Assembly (NCBI RefSeq): GCF_000940805.1
Contig: NZ_CP007142.1
Coordinates: 5,680,593-5,744,592 of the forward strand
Origin: Gynuella sunshinyii YC6258
Lineage (GTDB): Bacteria; Pseudomonadota; Gammaproteobacteria; Pseudomonadales; Natronospirillaceae
DNA: 64,000 nt
Direction of reading: 5' to 3'
This document shows, in pieces, positions 39,158-48,619 of the stretch. How positions within the stretch are numbered: position 1 is the first letter of the stretch; each line of letters opens with the position of its first letter. The position numbers and the translations under genes were made by a program. Below the pieces are notes generated by a model, which was not told the DNA's origin, made no database searches, and saw only the letters and a list, made by a program, of their open reading frames with translations.

Positions 39158-42100
39158 TTAATGACGGTGGTAAGCGTGCTGCTTACGACGATCATAAGCA
39201 CCCGCCGTTCCACTACCCACTGACCCGGGTTTGTAGAAGTGTTCGTTCGGTGCTTCGTTGCTATTGATCCAGATAGTATGACCGTGGCAACCATCACTTC
39301 CACAACCACTGACCTCTATCCGCACGTTCTCTGCGTTACCTGGCAGGTCAAACATGAACTCGAAGCTGCCGACTTCCTTGTTATAGGTCATTGGCATATC
39401 ACCCCAATCGTTGACCGTCTGAAGGTTGGAGTCGAAGTAGAGGTACATGGATGACTGAGTATCCGGATTCCAGTAATCAACATATCCCCACAGGCTATCA
39501 GGCTGGAAGCCGGTGCTACCGAAATCACCCGCGACCGTCACACTGCCATCAGTATCTTCACTGTCATGGTCCGGACTGGTGATATAGATATATTGCGGCG
39601 GCAGATTACCGTTACTGGTGTTAACCTGAATGTCATACCAGTTGTGGTCGGCATCGTTCACATGAATCCAGTTGTAACCGTCATAGAGTTCCACTTCAAA
39701 GCTGAACTGCCCACTTTCGATTTCAAATGTTCCCCAGCGGTTGCCAGCCCAGTATTCTCCATGGCCATTTTGAGTACTTTCGGTCATTCCATTGATTGTC
39801 ACTGAAGTTAGCTCAGTACCCAGACTGGTGCCATCCCACTCAGCATATGCACAGCTGAATTCAAAGGTATTGTCCACCAGGCCGGTTGGTAACTGCAGTG
39901 ATATCGGAGAACTGCCAATGACATTGCTGTCTGACACAATGGTAATGTTCTTCCAGTTCTGTCCATCGGAAATATCAACCCATTGATAGTTCTCGCTGGG
40001 GTTCTGGGCATCGTAATCGTAGAGATTAATGGTCGCTTCCCAATTATAACTGCCCAACCCATTGGCAGTAGTGGCCGACTGCACCACGATTTCATCATTG
40101 CTACCACAGGTTCCGGTACTGAGTTTGATGTTTTTACCGGGAATGGTCGAAGTACCGGAAATGGTTGCCGTCGTTGCTGTCGTGGCCGATCCGTTATTGC
40201 CATAACCATTTCCGAAATCGGTCAGGCTGACACCATTACCATCTTCGACACCGGTGATGGTCAACAGCGGCGCGGTATAGCTGCAACTGCTATCAGAGGT
40301 CCGTACTTCCACACCGGCCCAGGTATTATTGACTTCATCATAGACATTGATGAAGTTATAGGCATTGTTACCACCAATTACCTGGAAAGTGGCACTGAAA
40401 GTCTGTAGTTCTGTATCATTGCCATCCAGAAGCACTTCCTGGTTTTCCCAGTAGTAATCCTCGTTATTGGAGCCACTCCAGTCGACCCACAAGCGTTTTG
40501 CATCGGCCGGTGCAGTACCTTCCACTGTCGCGGTACAGGCAGTGACATTGGCAACCAACTGACCAAAATTATCAACGGGTGCTGATCCATTCACCGCAAC
40601 AATTTCCGGTTTTGGTACTGTGGCACCATTTTCGGTATATATATTAATGTTATACCAATTACCATTTCCGTCTTCGATGGAAATCCAGTTCCAACCTTGA
40701 TAGACAGTCACATCGAAACTGAAACTGTTATCAAGCGAATCAACGATGATATCCTCTTCATGCCAGGCTCCATCGGTACCAGCATGATATCTCGGAGCAG
40801 GGTCGAAGCCGGGATCAGCAAATACCCCGGAGATAGTGACGGTATCAGTATCGGCTGTCGCCGCGGTACCATTCCAATCAGAGCCCTGACCCCAGTTTCC
40901 GGTCATTTGCAACTCGATGGCTTCCTGGGTGGTTTCATCAAAGGCTGTTGGGGTATTGATGACGATATCAGGCACAAATTCCGCGCCGGTATCGGTATAC
41001 ACCCCGAAATTGGCACCGGTATTGAACCAGCTTCCCATACCATCATCACCGTTCAGATTCAGGTTGATCCAGTTATCGCCCTTAAAGATATCGAGTGTGT
41101 CGTTATAGGTTAACTGATCACCATTGATGCTAAATGCAGAACTGTTTTCACAGTAACTGACATTGTCGTAGGCGCCTGATTCATTCCAGACATTGATATG
41201 AATATCGGCCCGGCCGGCTCCATTGGTGTTACACAGCAGACTGAGCATATCCATCAGATCGGTATTGCTGGTATCAAACTGCCAGGTCACCTGAACACCT
41301 GTGGCGCCCGAACCGGCATCGGCAAAGTTCCACTCATTCAGAGTCAGAGTGTCAAGGAAATTGCTGTCAACATCATAGGCATCAACACTAAACACTGTCA
41401 CAGCCGGAGCGATACCGCCGGTGGTTTGTACCTGGAAGAAACCATACAGATCAACACCATCATCAAAGTCCACCCAATTCCAGCCCTGGAACAGGTCAAG
41501 CGTCACTGTGGCCGATGCAGTTCCATTACCGTTGTCACTGAATGCCAGCATATATTCACCATAGCCACTGTCACTGCCCATGGAGAGTCGACCACCATTT
41601 TGCAGCGCCTCTTCAACATTGGGTGTGGTCACAGTGACATTCAGTTGATCAGCACTGCCAGCATCATAGCCATTTTGATATTCATTAAACGTCAGCTCAC
41701 TACCATCGGCAGAGGCCATAAAAGTCAGATATTTCCGTTCACCGGGATTTTTGAATTTCTTAACTGCACTGACGGATGAAATATCGCGAATAACATCAGT
41801 CACACTGACCGGATTGGTGGTAGAGGAAAAATCGGCAGCTGTCAGAGAACCCATACCAATGATTTCCCAGACAAATACTTCACCTTCATTATCGATGCCC
41901 CAGTCCTTGCCGCGGTCACCCGATTCTTCATCTCCGGCGTCAAAACCGAACAGTTCACTGACATCCACAGCGCCTTGCGGCAGCCCCTGTGCTTCCGGAA
42001 CGGTAAAGGATTTCTTACTGCTGCTGCCAGGGAAAGACTCCAGGTTACTGGCATTGATTACCATGGCAAAACCAAGCTCGCTGGGATCACGAACGTTCGC

Positions 42101-44134
42101 CAGCAGCAGGATATAACTACTGGTTCCGGTAGCCGGTTCAAAACGGAAGGTCAGTGGATCAACTTCTGAAGGAATAGAAGTTAATGTACTGCCGTTGGTG
42201 ATATCCATATAGCCTGCTTCATTATTGGCTTCTTCAGACAATACGGCTTCCAGCAGATCAAAGCTCTCAAGTTCGGTTCCACGATGGTCAAAACCTTCTG
42301 ACATACGGGAGATTTTCCACGCACCGTTATTCAGTTTGACGGTTGCATACATGGTTTCTTCCGGACCACCGGAACAATCCTGACTACCATCAGCGCTATC
42401 AAATGACAGAGTGAATTCAAAGTTACCTTCAGCACTGTTAACGATATTGACGACGTTGTTGATCACGGTCACATCATCGTCAGCGTAAGAACCAATCATG
42501 CCGCTCATGGTGGTATCACAGAATTCCCAATGCTTAACGGCATCTTCCATCAGGTTCATAAATTCTGCCTGACTCAACCGGCCATTACGGTTGATATCTT
42601 CATCCATAAACCCACCTTCGGCCTGGACACTGTATTCGAACACAAAACTGCCTGATAAAACTGACTGTATCTGTGCAAGGTTGCGCTCGTTTACGCCTCG
42701 TACCCATTTGGCAAAAATGTCCGCTATGGCTACCTGGGCTGTCTGGGTTTCTTCGGTGGCACTGTCATCAACCCCATCGGCATCGGTCGCGGCGACGGTG
42801 GTAAAGGTACCGGTTATGTCCGCAGCAGTATTACCAGCCATGTCTTGAATACCGGAAATGGTATAACTATAGGAAGTGCCCAGTTTTAACGTTTCGGTGA
42901 GGATGAATTCATACAGATAGCCATCATCGCTGCTAACGCTCATGACGCCAGGAAAATCACCAACGGATGGTTCTGAATTCAACTTGAGTTTACCCAGCTT
43001 CAGCGGCTCATCGGCATGAATGCGAATAGCACTATTGGCGCTTACATCGGTACTGCCGGCGGGGCTGTTCAGTGTCACCACCGGGGCCGTGTTGTCAACC
43101 AGTGTGGCGTAGAAGGTTCCCACGGCTTCGTATCCAAGGGTATTGCTGTATACGTTGGCAACGGTTTCCGGTACGGTCACGGTATGAAGCCCGCTGGATA
43201 AAGACACATCCGGCTCGAACGTGGCAGTTATCCAATCGGCAGACAAAGACCATGTACCACTGACTGCACCGCTGTCATCTTCAACCACAATGTTCTGAAC
43301 ACTGCCGCGGCTCATGGCCATATCAAAGCTGATCTGAATGACCGTGTTTTGCGGTAATTCCAACGCAGCAGAGCCCCAAGTGGAAGTGCCATCGGTATTT
43401 TTTGATTTCCCGAACATGGTCACGACTCTGGGAGTTGCATCACTGACCTCAGCCTGCATGTCATCCACAGTGACCGATTCGTCTTCAGCCTTGAAAGCCG
43501 GTAGCACAGCAACAATTGGATCGCTGGTCACACCAGCAATCGGATCAAACGTCGAAGGCTTGTACACCAGCATCGTATAAGTGCCAGCCGGCAGCGGATC
43601 ACCATCGACATAGGCATTGTCATTGGCTGCCGCACTGGTACTGCACTGAGCAATACTGACGCGATCCGTGCAACCATAGCTGGAGAAATCATACCCCCCA
43701 CTACTGTCGGTAAGATCCTGGGCAACCGGTGACAGCCACTCAGGGTGATCTGCGTCATAGAGATAAACATAGGCGTTGGCCAGGGCATCACCGACAGCCA
43801 GTAATGGAGTACTGTCCAGTAAACCGGATATCATCGGTTTATTGGCAACCTGATAACCATAACCATCACTTGCTGCTTTCATTTTTGGCGCTGCAGCCAT
43901 TTGTTTTTGCAGGATATATCCGGGTTTACTGGCCCCAGCCAGATCACTGGACAAAGATACGGCACCGGAAATCCGGACGGATTGCACACTACTACTGTCG
44001 TCATCTACAGGAACATCCAGACTATCCGAATCAGTACCTGATCCGGAAGAGCCAGAGTTACAGGCAATCAAACTACCTGTTAACAATAACAACAGCATTG
44101 TTCTGAACAGCGAGCTCATAAGAGACTTCCTCAT
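39158..44134 (-). CDS. Giant multidomain lipoprotein: Ig-like domains, NTF2-like/EF-hand module, Trp-rich repeats
   Basis: A 1658-residue predicted lipoprotein. The lipobox is LTGSLIAC, followed by a Ser/Gly/Asp linker typical of surface lipoproteins. Next come two SbsA/Big_5-type Ig-like domains (VIQISFDMAMSRGSV; SAIRIHADEPLKLG). An NTF2-like stretch (FAKWVRGVNERNLAQIQSVL ... NNGAWKISRM) contains a textbook EF-hand loop, DINRNGRLSQAE. After a middle region, about seven tandem domains of 90-120 residues recur, each ending in a G-[YWD]-N-[WF]-[IV]-x-[VI]-x-D segment (YQGWNWISIEDGNGNWYNI, YDGYNWIHVNDADHNWYDI, FQGWNWVDFDDG), like glucodextranase-type Ig repeats. The tail is His/Arg-rich. The role is unknown; it heads a three-gene secreted-protein unit. 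Confidence 0.8.
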   Translation of the reverse strand: MRKSLMSSLFRTMLLLLLTGSLIACNSGSSGSGTDSDSLDVPVDDDSSSVQSVRISGAVSLSSDLAGASKPGYILQKQMAAAPKMKAASDGYGYQVANKPMISGLLDSTPLLAVGDALANAYVYLYDADHPEWLSPVAQDLTDSSGGYDFSSYGCTDRVSIAQCSTSAAANDNAYVDGDPLPAGTYTMLVYKPSTFDPIAGVTSDPIVAVLPAFKAEDESVTVDDMQAEVSDATPRVVTMFGKSKNTDGTSTWGSAALELPQNTVIQISFDMAMSRGSVQNIVVEDDSGAVSGTWSLSADWITATFEPDVSLSSGLHTVTVPETVANVYSNTLGYEAVGTFYATLVDNTAPVVTLNSPAGSTDVSANSAIRIHADEPLKLGKLKLNSEPSVGDFPGVMSVSSDDGYLYEFILTETLKLGTSYSYTISGIQDMAGNTAADITGTFTTVAATDADGVDDSATEETQTAQVAIADIFAKWVRGVNERNLAQIQSVLSGSFVFEYSVQAEGGFMDEDINRNGRLSQAEFMNLMEDAVKHWEFCDTTMSGMIGSYADDDVTVINNVVNIVNSAEGNFEFTLSFDSADGSQDCSGGPEETMYATVKLNNGAWKISRMSEGFDHRGTELESFDLLEAVLSEEANNEAGYMDITNGSTLTSIPSEVDPLTFRFEPATGTSSYILLLANVRDPSELGFAMVINASNLESFPGSSSKKSFTVPEAQGLPQGAVDVSELFGFDAGDEESGDRGKDWGIDNEGEVFVWEIIGMGSLTAADFSSTTNPVSVTDVIRDISSVSAVKKFKNPGERKYLTFMASADGSELTFNEYQNGYDAGSADQLNVTVTTPNVEEALQNGGRLSMGSDSGYGEYMLAFSDNGNGTASATVTLDLFQGWNWVDFDDGVDLYGFFQVQTTGGIAPAVTVFSVDAYDVDSNFLDTLTLNEWNFADAGSGATGVQVTWQFDTSNTDLMDMLSLLCNTNGAGRADIHINVWNESGAYDNVSYCENSSAFSINGDQLTYNDTLDIFKGDNWINLNLNGDDGMGSWFNTGANFGVYTDTGAEFVPDIVINTPTAFDETTQEAIELQMTGNWGQGSDWNGTAATADTDTVTISGVFADPGFDPAPRYHAGTDGAWHEEDIIVDSLDNSFSFDVTVYQGWNWISIEDGNGNWYNINIYTENGATVPKPEIVAVNGSAPVDNFGQLVANVTACTATVEGTAPADAKRLWVDWSGSNNEDYYWENQEVLLDGNDTELQTFSATFQVIGGNNAYNFINVYDEVNNTWAGVEVRTSDSSCSYTAPLLTITGVEDGNGVSLTDFGNGYGNNGSATTATTATISGTSTIPGKNIKLSTGTCGSNDEIVVQSATTANGLGSYNWEATINLYDYDAQNPSENYQWVDISDGQNWKNITIVSDSNVIGSSPISLQLPTGLVDNTFEFSCAYAEWDGTSLGTELTSVTINGMTESTQNGHGEYWAGNRWGTFEIESGQFSFEVELYDGYNWIHVNDADHNWYDIQVNTSNGNLPPQYIYITSPDHDSEDTDGSVTVAGDFGSTGFQPDSLWGYVDYWNPDTQSSMYLYFDSNLQTVNDWGDMPMTYNKEVGSFEFMFDLPGNAENVRIEVSGCGSDGCHGHTIWINSNEAPNEHFYKPGSVGSGTAGAYDRRKQHAYHRH

Positions 44135-44430
44135 CGGCTAAAGACACAGCGTTAATACAGCCACATTTAAGAAACGCTGGTTAGCAGTCTAGTCACTTAT
44201 GTCCGGTTTGATTTTTATAGTATGTTAATTAAATGAGTCGTTTTGAAATCAACTGTATTAGACGGACAAATTTGCACGGAATTTTGACCCGGGTTCTGGG
44301 TGTTGGTGTGGGACTTACCTACAAATACATTCGAGACCCAAAATAACAGGCCAGATTGAAAATCATATCAATTATCAACTATTAACCTGGCATGTATTTA
44401 TGTCAGGCTAATAAGGAGAGGAAAATCAAT

Positions 44431-47400
44431 TCAGGAGATGGGTTTGAAGTTTGTTTGACGTTGCAGGTAACGCTCAAACTGAGTGATCGACATGGGACGG
44501 CCATAATAGAAACCCTGAGCCTGCTCACACCCCATGGTCGCCAGTTTATATGCCTGCTCAGAGGTTTCCACACCTTCAGCAATGGTGTGCATGGAAAGGC
44601 TGGATGCCATGGAAATGATCGTACGGATCAATACGGCACTTTGCTGTGATTCCAACATCTGACTGACAAATGATTGATCTATTTTTAAGGTGTCGATTGG
44701 AAACCGGGTTAAATAACCCAGAGAGGAATAACCGGTACCAAAATCATCGATGGCAATTGATATGCCCGGTTCTTTCAAATCCTGCAGGGATTTCATGACA
44801 TCATACCGACGATCCATCAGAATACCTTCAGTGATCTCAAGCTCAATCCAATGAGGATGACAGCCGGTATCAGACAATGCCTGTAAGACCATAGCGGATA
44901 TTTCAGGATCAGCAAACTGTCGCGGCGAAAGATTGACGGAAATCACCAGCGGATTACTACGATCCCGATTAAGCTGCAGCGCAGTCATGCAAGCCTGACG
45001 CATGATCCATTCGCCCAGCTCTACGATGAAACCGTTCTCTTCAGCAATATGAATAAAACGATCAGGTGAAATCAGTCCCCGTTCTGAATGTTGCCAACGA
45101 ATCAGTGCCTCGGCACCAATCACTTCTCCACTATGCAGATGAATTTGAGGCTGAAAAAACAGCTGCATTTCATTCCTGGCCAAGGCCCTGCGTAAATCGT
45201 TTTCCAGTTCAAGGCGCTCCCGAACCTGGATAGTCAGGCCGGAATGATAAAAACACAACGTATTGCGTCCGGAGTCCTTGGCATGGAACAGCGCCGAATC
45301 TGCAGAACTCACAAAGTCACTAGGACAAACACAATCATCTGGATAAATGCAGGCCCCGATACTGGCCGTCACAGAAATTTCACGGTCATTAACCAAAAGT
45401 GGCTCTCGAATGACATCCAGAATACTCTGTCCTTTGTGGCGAACGATATCCCGGCTTGGGTTATCTGGCATCAGAATGGCAAACTCATCTCCACCAAGTC
45501 GGGCCACGATATCACCGTCCCCCGTTTTATCCAGTAACCGTTCCGCCATCTTACTCAGCAGATAGTCACCGGAACCATGACCAAGGCTGTCATTGATATT
45601 CTTAAACTGGTCCAGATCAATCATCATAAGACCCACACGGTAACTCTGCTCGCCGGCCTGGGTCAGCACATCATTAACCTTGTCATTGAAGTGGGTACGA
45701 TTGGGCAATCCGGTCAAGACATCATAGTATGATAACCGGTTCACTTGTTGACGGTATTCATGAATATCGGATATGTCACGTGCTACCGCAAGCACACTAA
45801 CCAGCTCTCCATCCCGGTCATATTCGGCAACAAAACGTACCAGGGCAGTTACCAATGCTCCATCCTGACGCAAAATTTTAGTCTCCAGACTAAGGTTTCT
45901 GCCAGTCTTCAAGACTTCAAACAACGCTTCATCCACTTTGGACTGAGGACTGACATGCAGCCGGCCATGCTCTACCATCCTTTGTCTTGCTGTTGCTGGC
46001 GAGATTCCCAACAATTCGCTGACAGGCTTTCCCACCAGCTTTGCCAATGACGGATTGGCATAAATCAGGCGGCGATCACAATCGTACCGACAGATAATAT
46101 CCGGAGAGTTTTCCACCAGCGTGCGATAAGTCTGTTCACTCCGATACAGCTGCTCTTCAATCTCCTTGTGAGCGGTAATATCCCGGGATACCACCAATAT
46201 GTTGTTAATATCCCCGCTGCGATCAAACTCCGGTGTCAGAATCAGATCCAGATAACGTTTGCCAAAGTGTTTGGTATTCAGACAAATGGATAACGTTTCC
46301 CGGTTTTTGGTAGCCGCCACCCTCAGAATGCCATTATAAAGCCCTCGGGAATCGTCTCCTCCCAGATTATCTTCCAACGGCGACTTTCCAACCAACTCTT
46401 CCGCGCTTTTTCCAAGCAGTTCTACAAGCGCTTTGTTAACGAACACCCGGCGACCTTCAGGATCATAACGGGCAATTGCATCCGGAGAGTTTTCCACCAG
46501 CGTCCGAAATGCCTGTTCACTGGTGAACAGGCGGTTCTGGCTTTCGTATCGTTCAGTGATATCCCGTCCAATGACCAGGACACTGGTAACGTTGCCAGCC
46601 CCATCAAACTCTGGCACAGCATGCATTTCAAAATAATGGATTTTTTCATCAACCGCCTGAAAATGCATCACGATCGATCCAGACACAGCGCTTGTGGCTA
46701 CATTTTTGATAAATGCGGTTAATCGCTCAGCCTGATTCCCTACATTGTCGATATCCAATGGCGTACGACCAATACATTCTTCGCTACTCAGCCCGGTTAT
46801 CTGCAGATAGGCCTGATTGACGTACAAACGACGGGCCTGTTTGTCGTAGCGAATGATCATATCAGGAGAGTTTTCAATCAGGGTACGAAACTCCTGAGCT
46901 TTTCTGGTCCGCTCCTCTTCGATGATTGTTACCTTGGTAACATCACGAGCAAGACCAACAACAAAAAGCAGCTTGTCCTGTAAATCCTTAATATGAGTTA
47001 GGGTAATATCAAAATAACGCTGCTGATCCCTGAGCACAAGAGAAGCGGTAAACCGGTAAGAGGCTCCGGACTGAACAAATTCCTGTTCATAGTGAGCCCA
47101 CTGAGCTTGGAACTCAATCGGCATCAGTTCCTGCAGAGTTCGCCTGTAAGCCTGTTTATTGGTGAGATCCATATAACGCTCGGCTATCGGGTTCATCCAA
47201 CGCACCACCAATTGCTGCGAAGCCGACAGATCCAACAAAAATAAGCCTTCTGAAATCTGTTCAAATATCGACTGAGAAACAAACGGAGACATAAACACAG
47301 GACTATCATCATCAGCTGCATCAATCAGAGACACTTGTGTCCGGCCGATAACAGGGATAAAGATATGGGCAATAAGATCAGGTGTAAGATGAGACAGAGC

Positions 47401-47730
47401 AATCATGACATGATGTGTCTTATTGGAGTGCCCAAGTCCAATGACATGAGCACAGCTTCCTTTTCGACGCACCGACTCCAGACAAGTATCCAGAACTGTT
47501 TTGGTGAGTCCCTCACACACCTCATGCAGATAATGAACCTCACTCAATTGCGAAGCAGTCAGGTTTAGACATTTACCAACAGATTCACTGTGATACAGAA
47601 TTCGGAACTGATCATCAGAACTGGTAATAATCAGGGCAGCCAACGGCCAGACATCAAGCAGTCTGGTCACCAGGTGCTCGTTGAATGATCCGTTAGATAA
47701 CAATTTTGACAGCGCTTCCGACGAGGCCAT
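44431..47730 (-). CDS. Four-PAS GGDEF-EAL c-di-GMP signalling protein
   Basis: A 1099-residue cytoplasmic sensor (no membrane helix seen). After an N-terminal sensory region come four PAS domains; three carry the same opening (RTLIENSPDMIIRYD, RTLVENSPDAIARYD, RTLVENSPDIICRYD). The GGDEF domain has an intact RLGGDEFAIL loop, but the inhibitory RxxD site is replaced by GDGD, so product inhibition may be missing. The EAL domain keeps EALIRW, NLSPRQF, LEITEG, DDFGTGYSSLGYL, KIDQSFV and AEGVET, consistent with an active phosphodiesterase. It probably tunes c-di-GMP. Nearby genes do not reveal the output. The gap 44135-44430 to the giant lipoprotein gene holds no gene. Confidence 0.93.
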   Translation of the reverse strand: MASSEALSKLLSNGSFNEHLVTRLLDVWPLAALIITSSDDQFRILYHSESVGKCLNLTASQLSEVHYLHEVCEGLTKTVLDTCLESVRRKGSCAHVIGLGHSNKTHHVMIALSHLTPDLIAHIFIPVIGRTQVSLIDAADDDSPVFMSPFVSQSIFEQISEGLFLLDLSASQQLVVRWMNPIAERYMDLTNKQAYRRTLQELMPIEFQAQWAHYEQEFVQSGASYRFTASLVLRDQQRYFDITLTHIKDLQDKLLFVVGLARDVTKVTIIEEERTRKAQEFRTLIENSPDMIIRYDKQARRLYVNQAYLQITGLSSEECIGRTPLDIDNVGNQAERLTAFIKNVATSAVSGSIVMHFQAVDEKIHYFEMHAVPEFDGAGNVTSVLVIGRDITERYESQNRLFTSEQAFRTLVENSPDAIARYDPEGRRVFVNKALVELLGKSAEELVGKSPLEDNLGGDDSRGLYNGILRVAATKNRETLSICLNTKHFGKRYLDLILTPEFDRSGDINNILVVSRDITAHKEIEEQLYRSEQTYRTLVENSPDIICRYDCDRRLIYANPSLAKLVGKPVSELLGISPATARQRMVEHGRLHVSPQSKVDEALFEVLKTGRNLSLETKILRQDGALVTALVRFVAEYDRDGELVSVLAVARDISDIHEYRQQVNRLSYYDVLTGLPNRTHFNDKVNDVLTQAGEQSYRVGLMMIDLDQFKNINDSLGHGSGDYLLSKMAERLLDKTGDGDIVARLGGDEFAILMPDNPSRDIVRHKGQSILDVIREPLLVNDREISVTASIGACIYPDDCVCPSDFVSSADSALFHAKDSGRNTLCFYHSGLTIQVRERLELENDLRRALARNEMQLFFQPQIHLHSGEVIGAEALIRWQHSERGLISPDRFIHIAEENGFIVELGEWIMRQACMTALQLNRDRSNPLVISVNLSPRQFADPEISAMVLQALSDTGCHPHWIELEITEGILMDRRYDVMKSLQDLKEPGISIAIDDFGTGYSSLGYLTRFPIDTLKIDQSFVSQMLESQQSAVLIRTIISMASSLSMHTIAEGVETSEQAYKLATMGCEQAQGFYYGRPMSITQFERYLQRQTNFKPIS

Positions 47731-48057
47731 AAATATTGTGTACCCTGCAAAGAAGTGTAAGAAATATTTGTTAGAACAACGCAGGGTTTGTCAACAAGCA
47801 CTGGTACACTGTTCTTTAATACCACTTATTCTATTGCGTCGTCCTGGTCATATACCGGTTCCCACACAACTGGAATCCACCAGATGCATTTTCACAGTAT
47901 AGTACGTAGCAACCAATATCGATACAGGTGCATTAAATATCAGGAAGTGGTCAAAATAGAAAAAACCAGCGGGAATATGTCTGAGAATATTTTGCCAGCC
48001 AACCTTTGACCGGCTGACTGGAGTAGCGTTTTAAAACGACAGGCGTTTCAGCATCGG
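47731..48057. other. Intergenic region, nothing recognised
   Basis: About 330 bases upstream of the GGDEF-EAL gene and downstream of the DUF2892 gene. I see no credible gene, RNA or strong dyad. It should hold the GGDEF-EAL promoter. Confidence 0.4.
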
Positions 48058-48261
48058 TCAGCTGAAAGCTGCTCCGCTTTTACTGCCAATTTTTTTGAGA
48101 ATCATCGCCAGGGGGCACAAACCGGTAAAGGCAGCCTGGAAAAGATTCAGACCGACGAAAGCCGTCAGAAATAACCAATAGGGATGATATATTTGCGACA
48201 ACAGCAAGCTTAGCATGATGACAAAGCCTGCAAACGCCATAACAATGCGATCAATATTCAT
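48058..48261 (-). CDS. DUF2892 (YgaP-type) small inner-membrane protein
   Basis: A 67-residue protein with two hydrophobic helices ([20 protein letters not shown] and [17 protein letters not shown]) and the family hallmark [18 protein letters not shown]2892 is found alone or fused to rhodanese (YgaP) and is usually linked to sulfur or sulfide handling. An AT-rich perfect dyad 32 bases upstream of the start (48293-48316) resembles operators of ArsR-type sulfide-responsive repressors (BigR/YgaV group), which fits this role. No rhodanese or sulfide:quinone reductase gene is adjacent. Confidence 0.85.
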   Translation of the reverse strand: MNIDRIVMAFAGFVIMLSLLLSQIYHPYWLFLTAFVGLNLFQAAFTGLCPLAMILKKIGSKSGAAFS

Positions 48262-48292
48262 GACTCATAATCCTGGTTTGTTTAAATGAATC

Positions 48293-48316
48293 ATAAATTA
48301 GCATATTCTAATTTAT
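48293..48316. promoter_or_regulatory. ArsR/BigR-like palindromic operator
   Basis: ATAAATTAG-N6-CTAATTTAT: perfect 9-base arms around CATATT, located 32-55 bases upstream of the DUF2892 start. TTAG-N6-CTAA cores of this kind are known for BigR/YgaV-type winged-helix repressors. The rest of the gap 48262-48619 shows nothing recognisable. Confidence 0.6.
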
Positions 48317-48619
48317 AGTCAATGATCTCATTGTAAAAGCTTCAGATAAACCCGATATCGACATACAAAAGAATCATTCCGGGATGCCCTCATTCATGAC
48401 TATTCGGTTATCGCAATAACTGAATAGCCACCCCCAATTGACCCACAATAAATGTTATGACATCAAGCCGGAAAATCCGGTTTTTGTAGAGCAGCGAATC
48501 GCCTTAAACCACAACCATCTGTCACGATGACAACATCGCTACCGGCTTTTGACCAGGGCGTCATTACGTGGACATACGATCATTATGAATACCGAGAATC
48601 AACGTCCGTGATCGCCTGC

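Noticed and set aside
46070-46920. Repeated GAGAGTTTTCCACCAGCG sequences as a possible CRISPR or mobile repeat
   Set aside because: They lie in frame within tandem PAS domains at a 127-codon period and encode the shared ENSPD segment.
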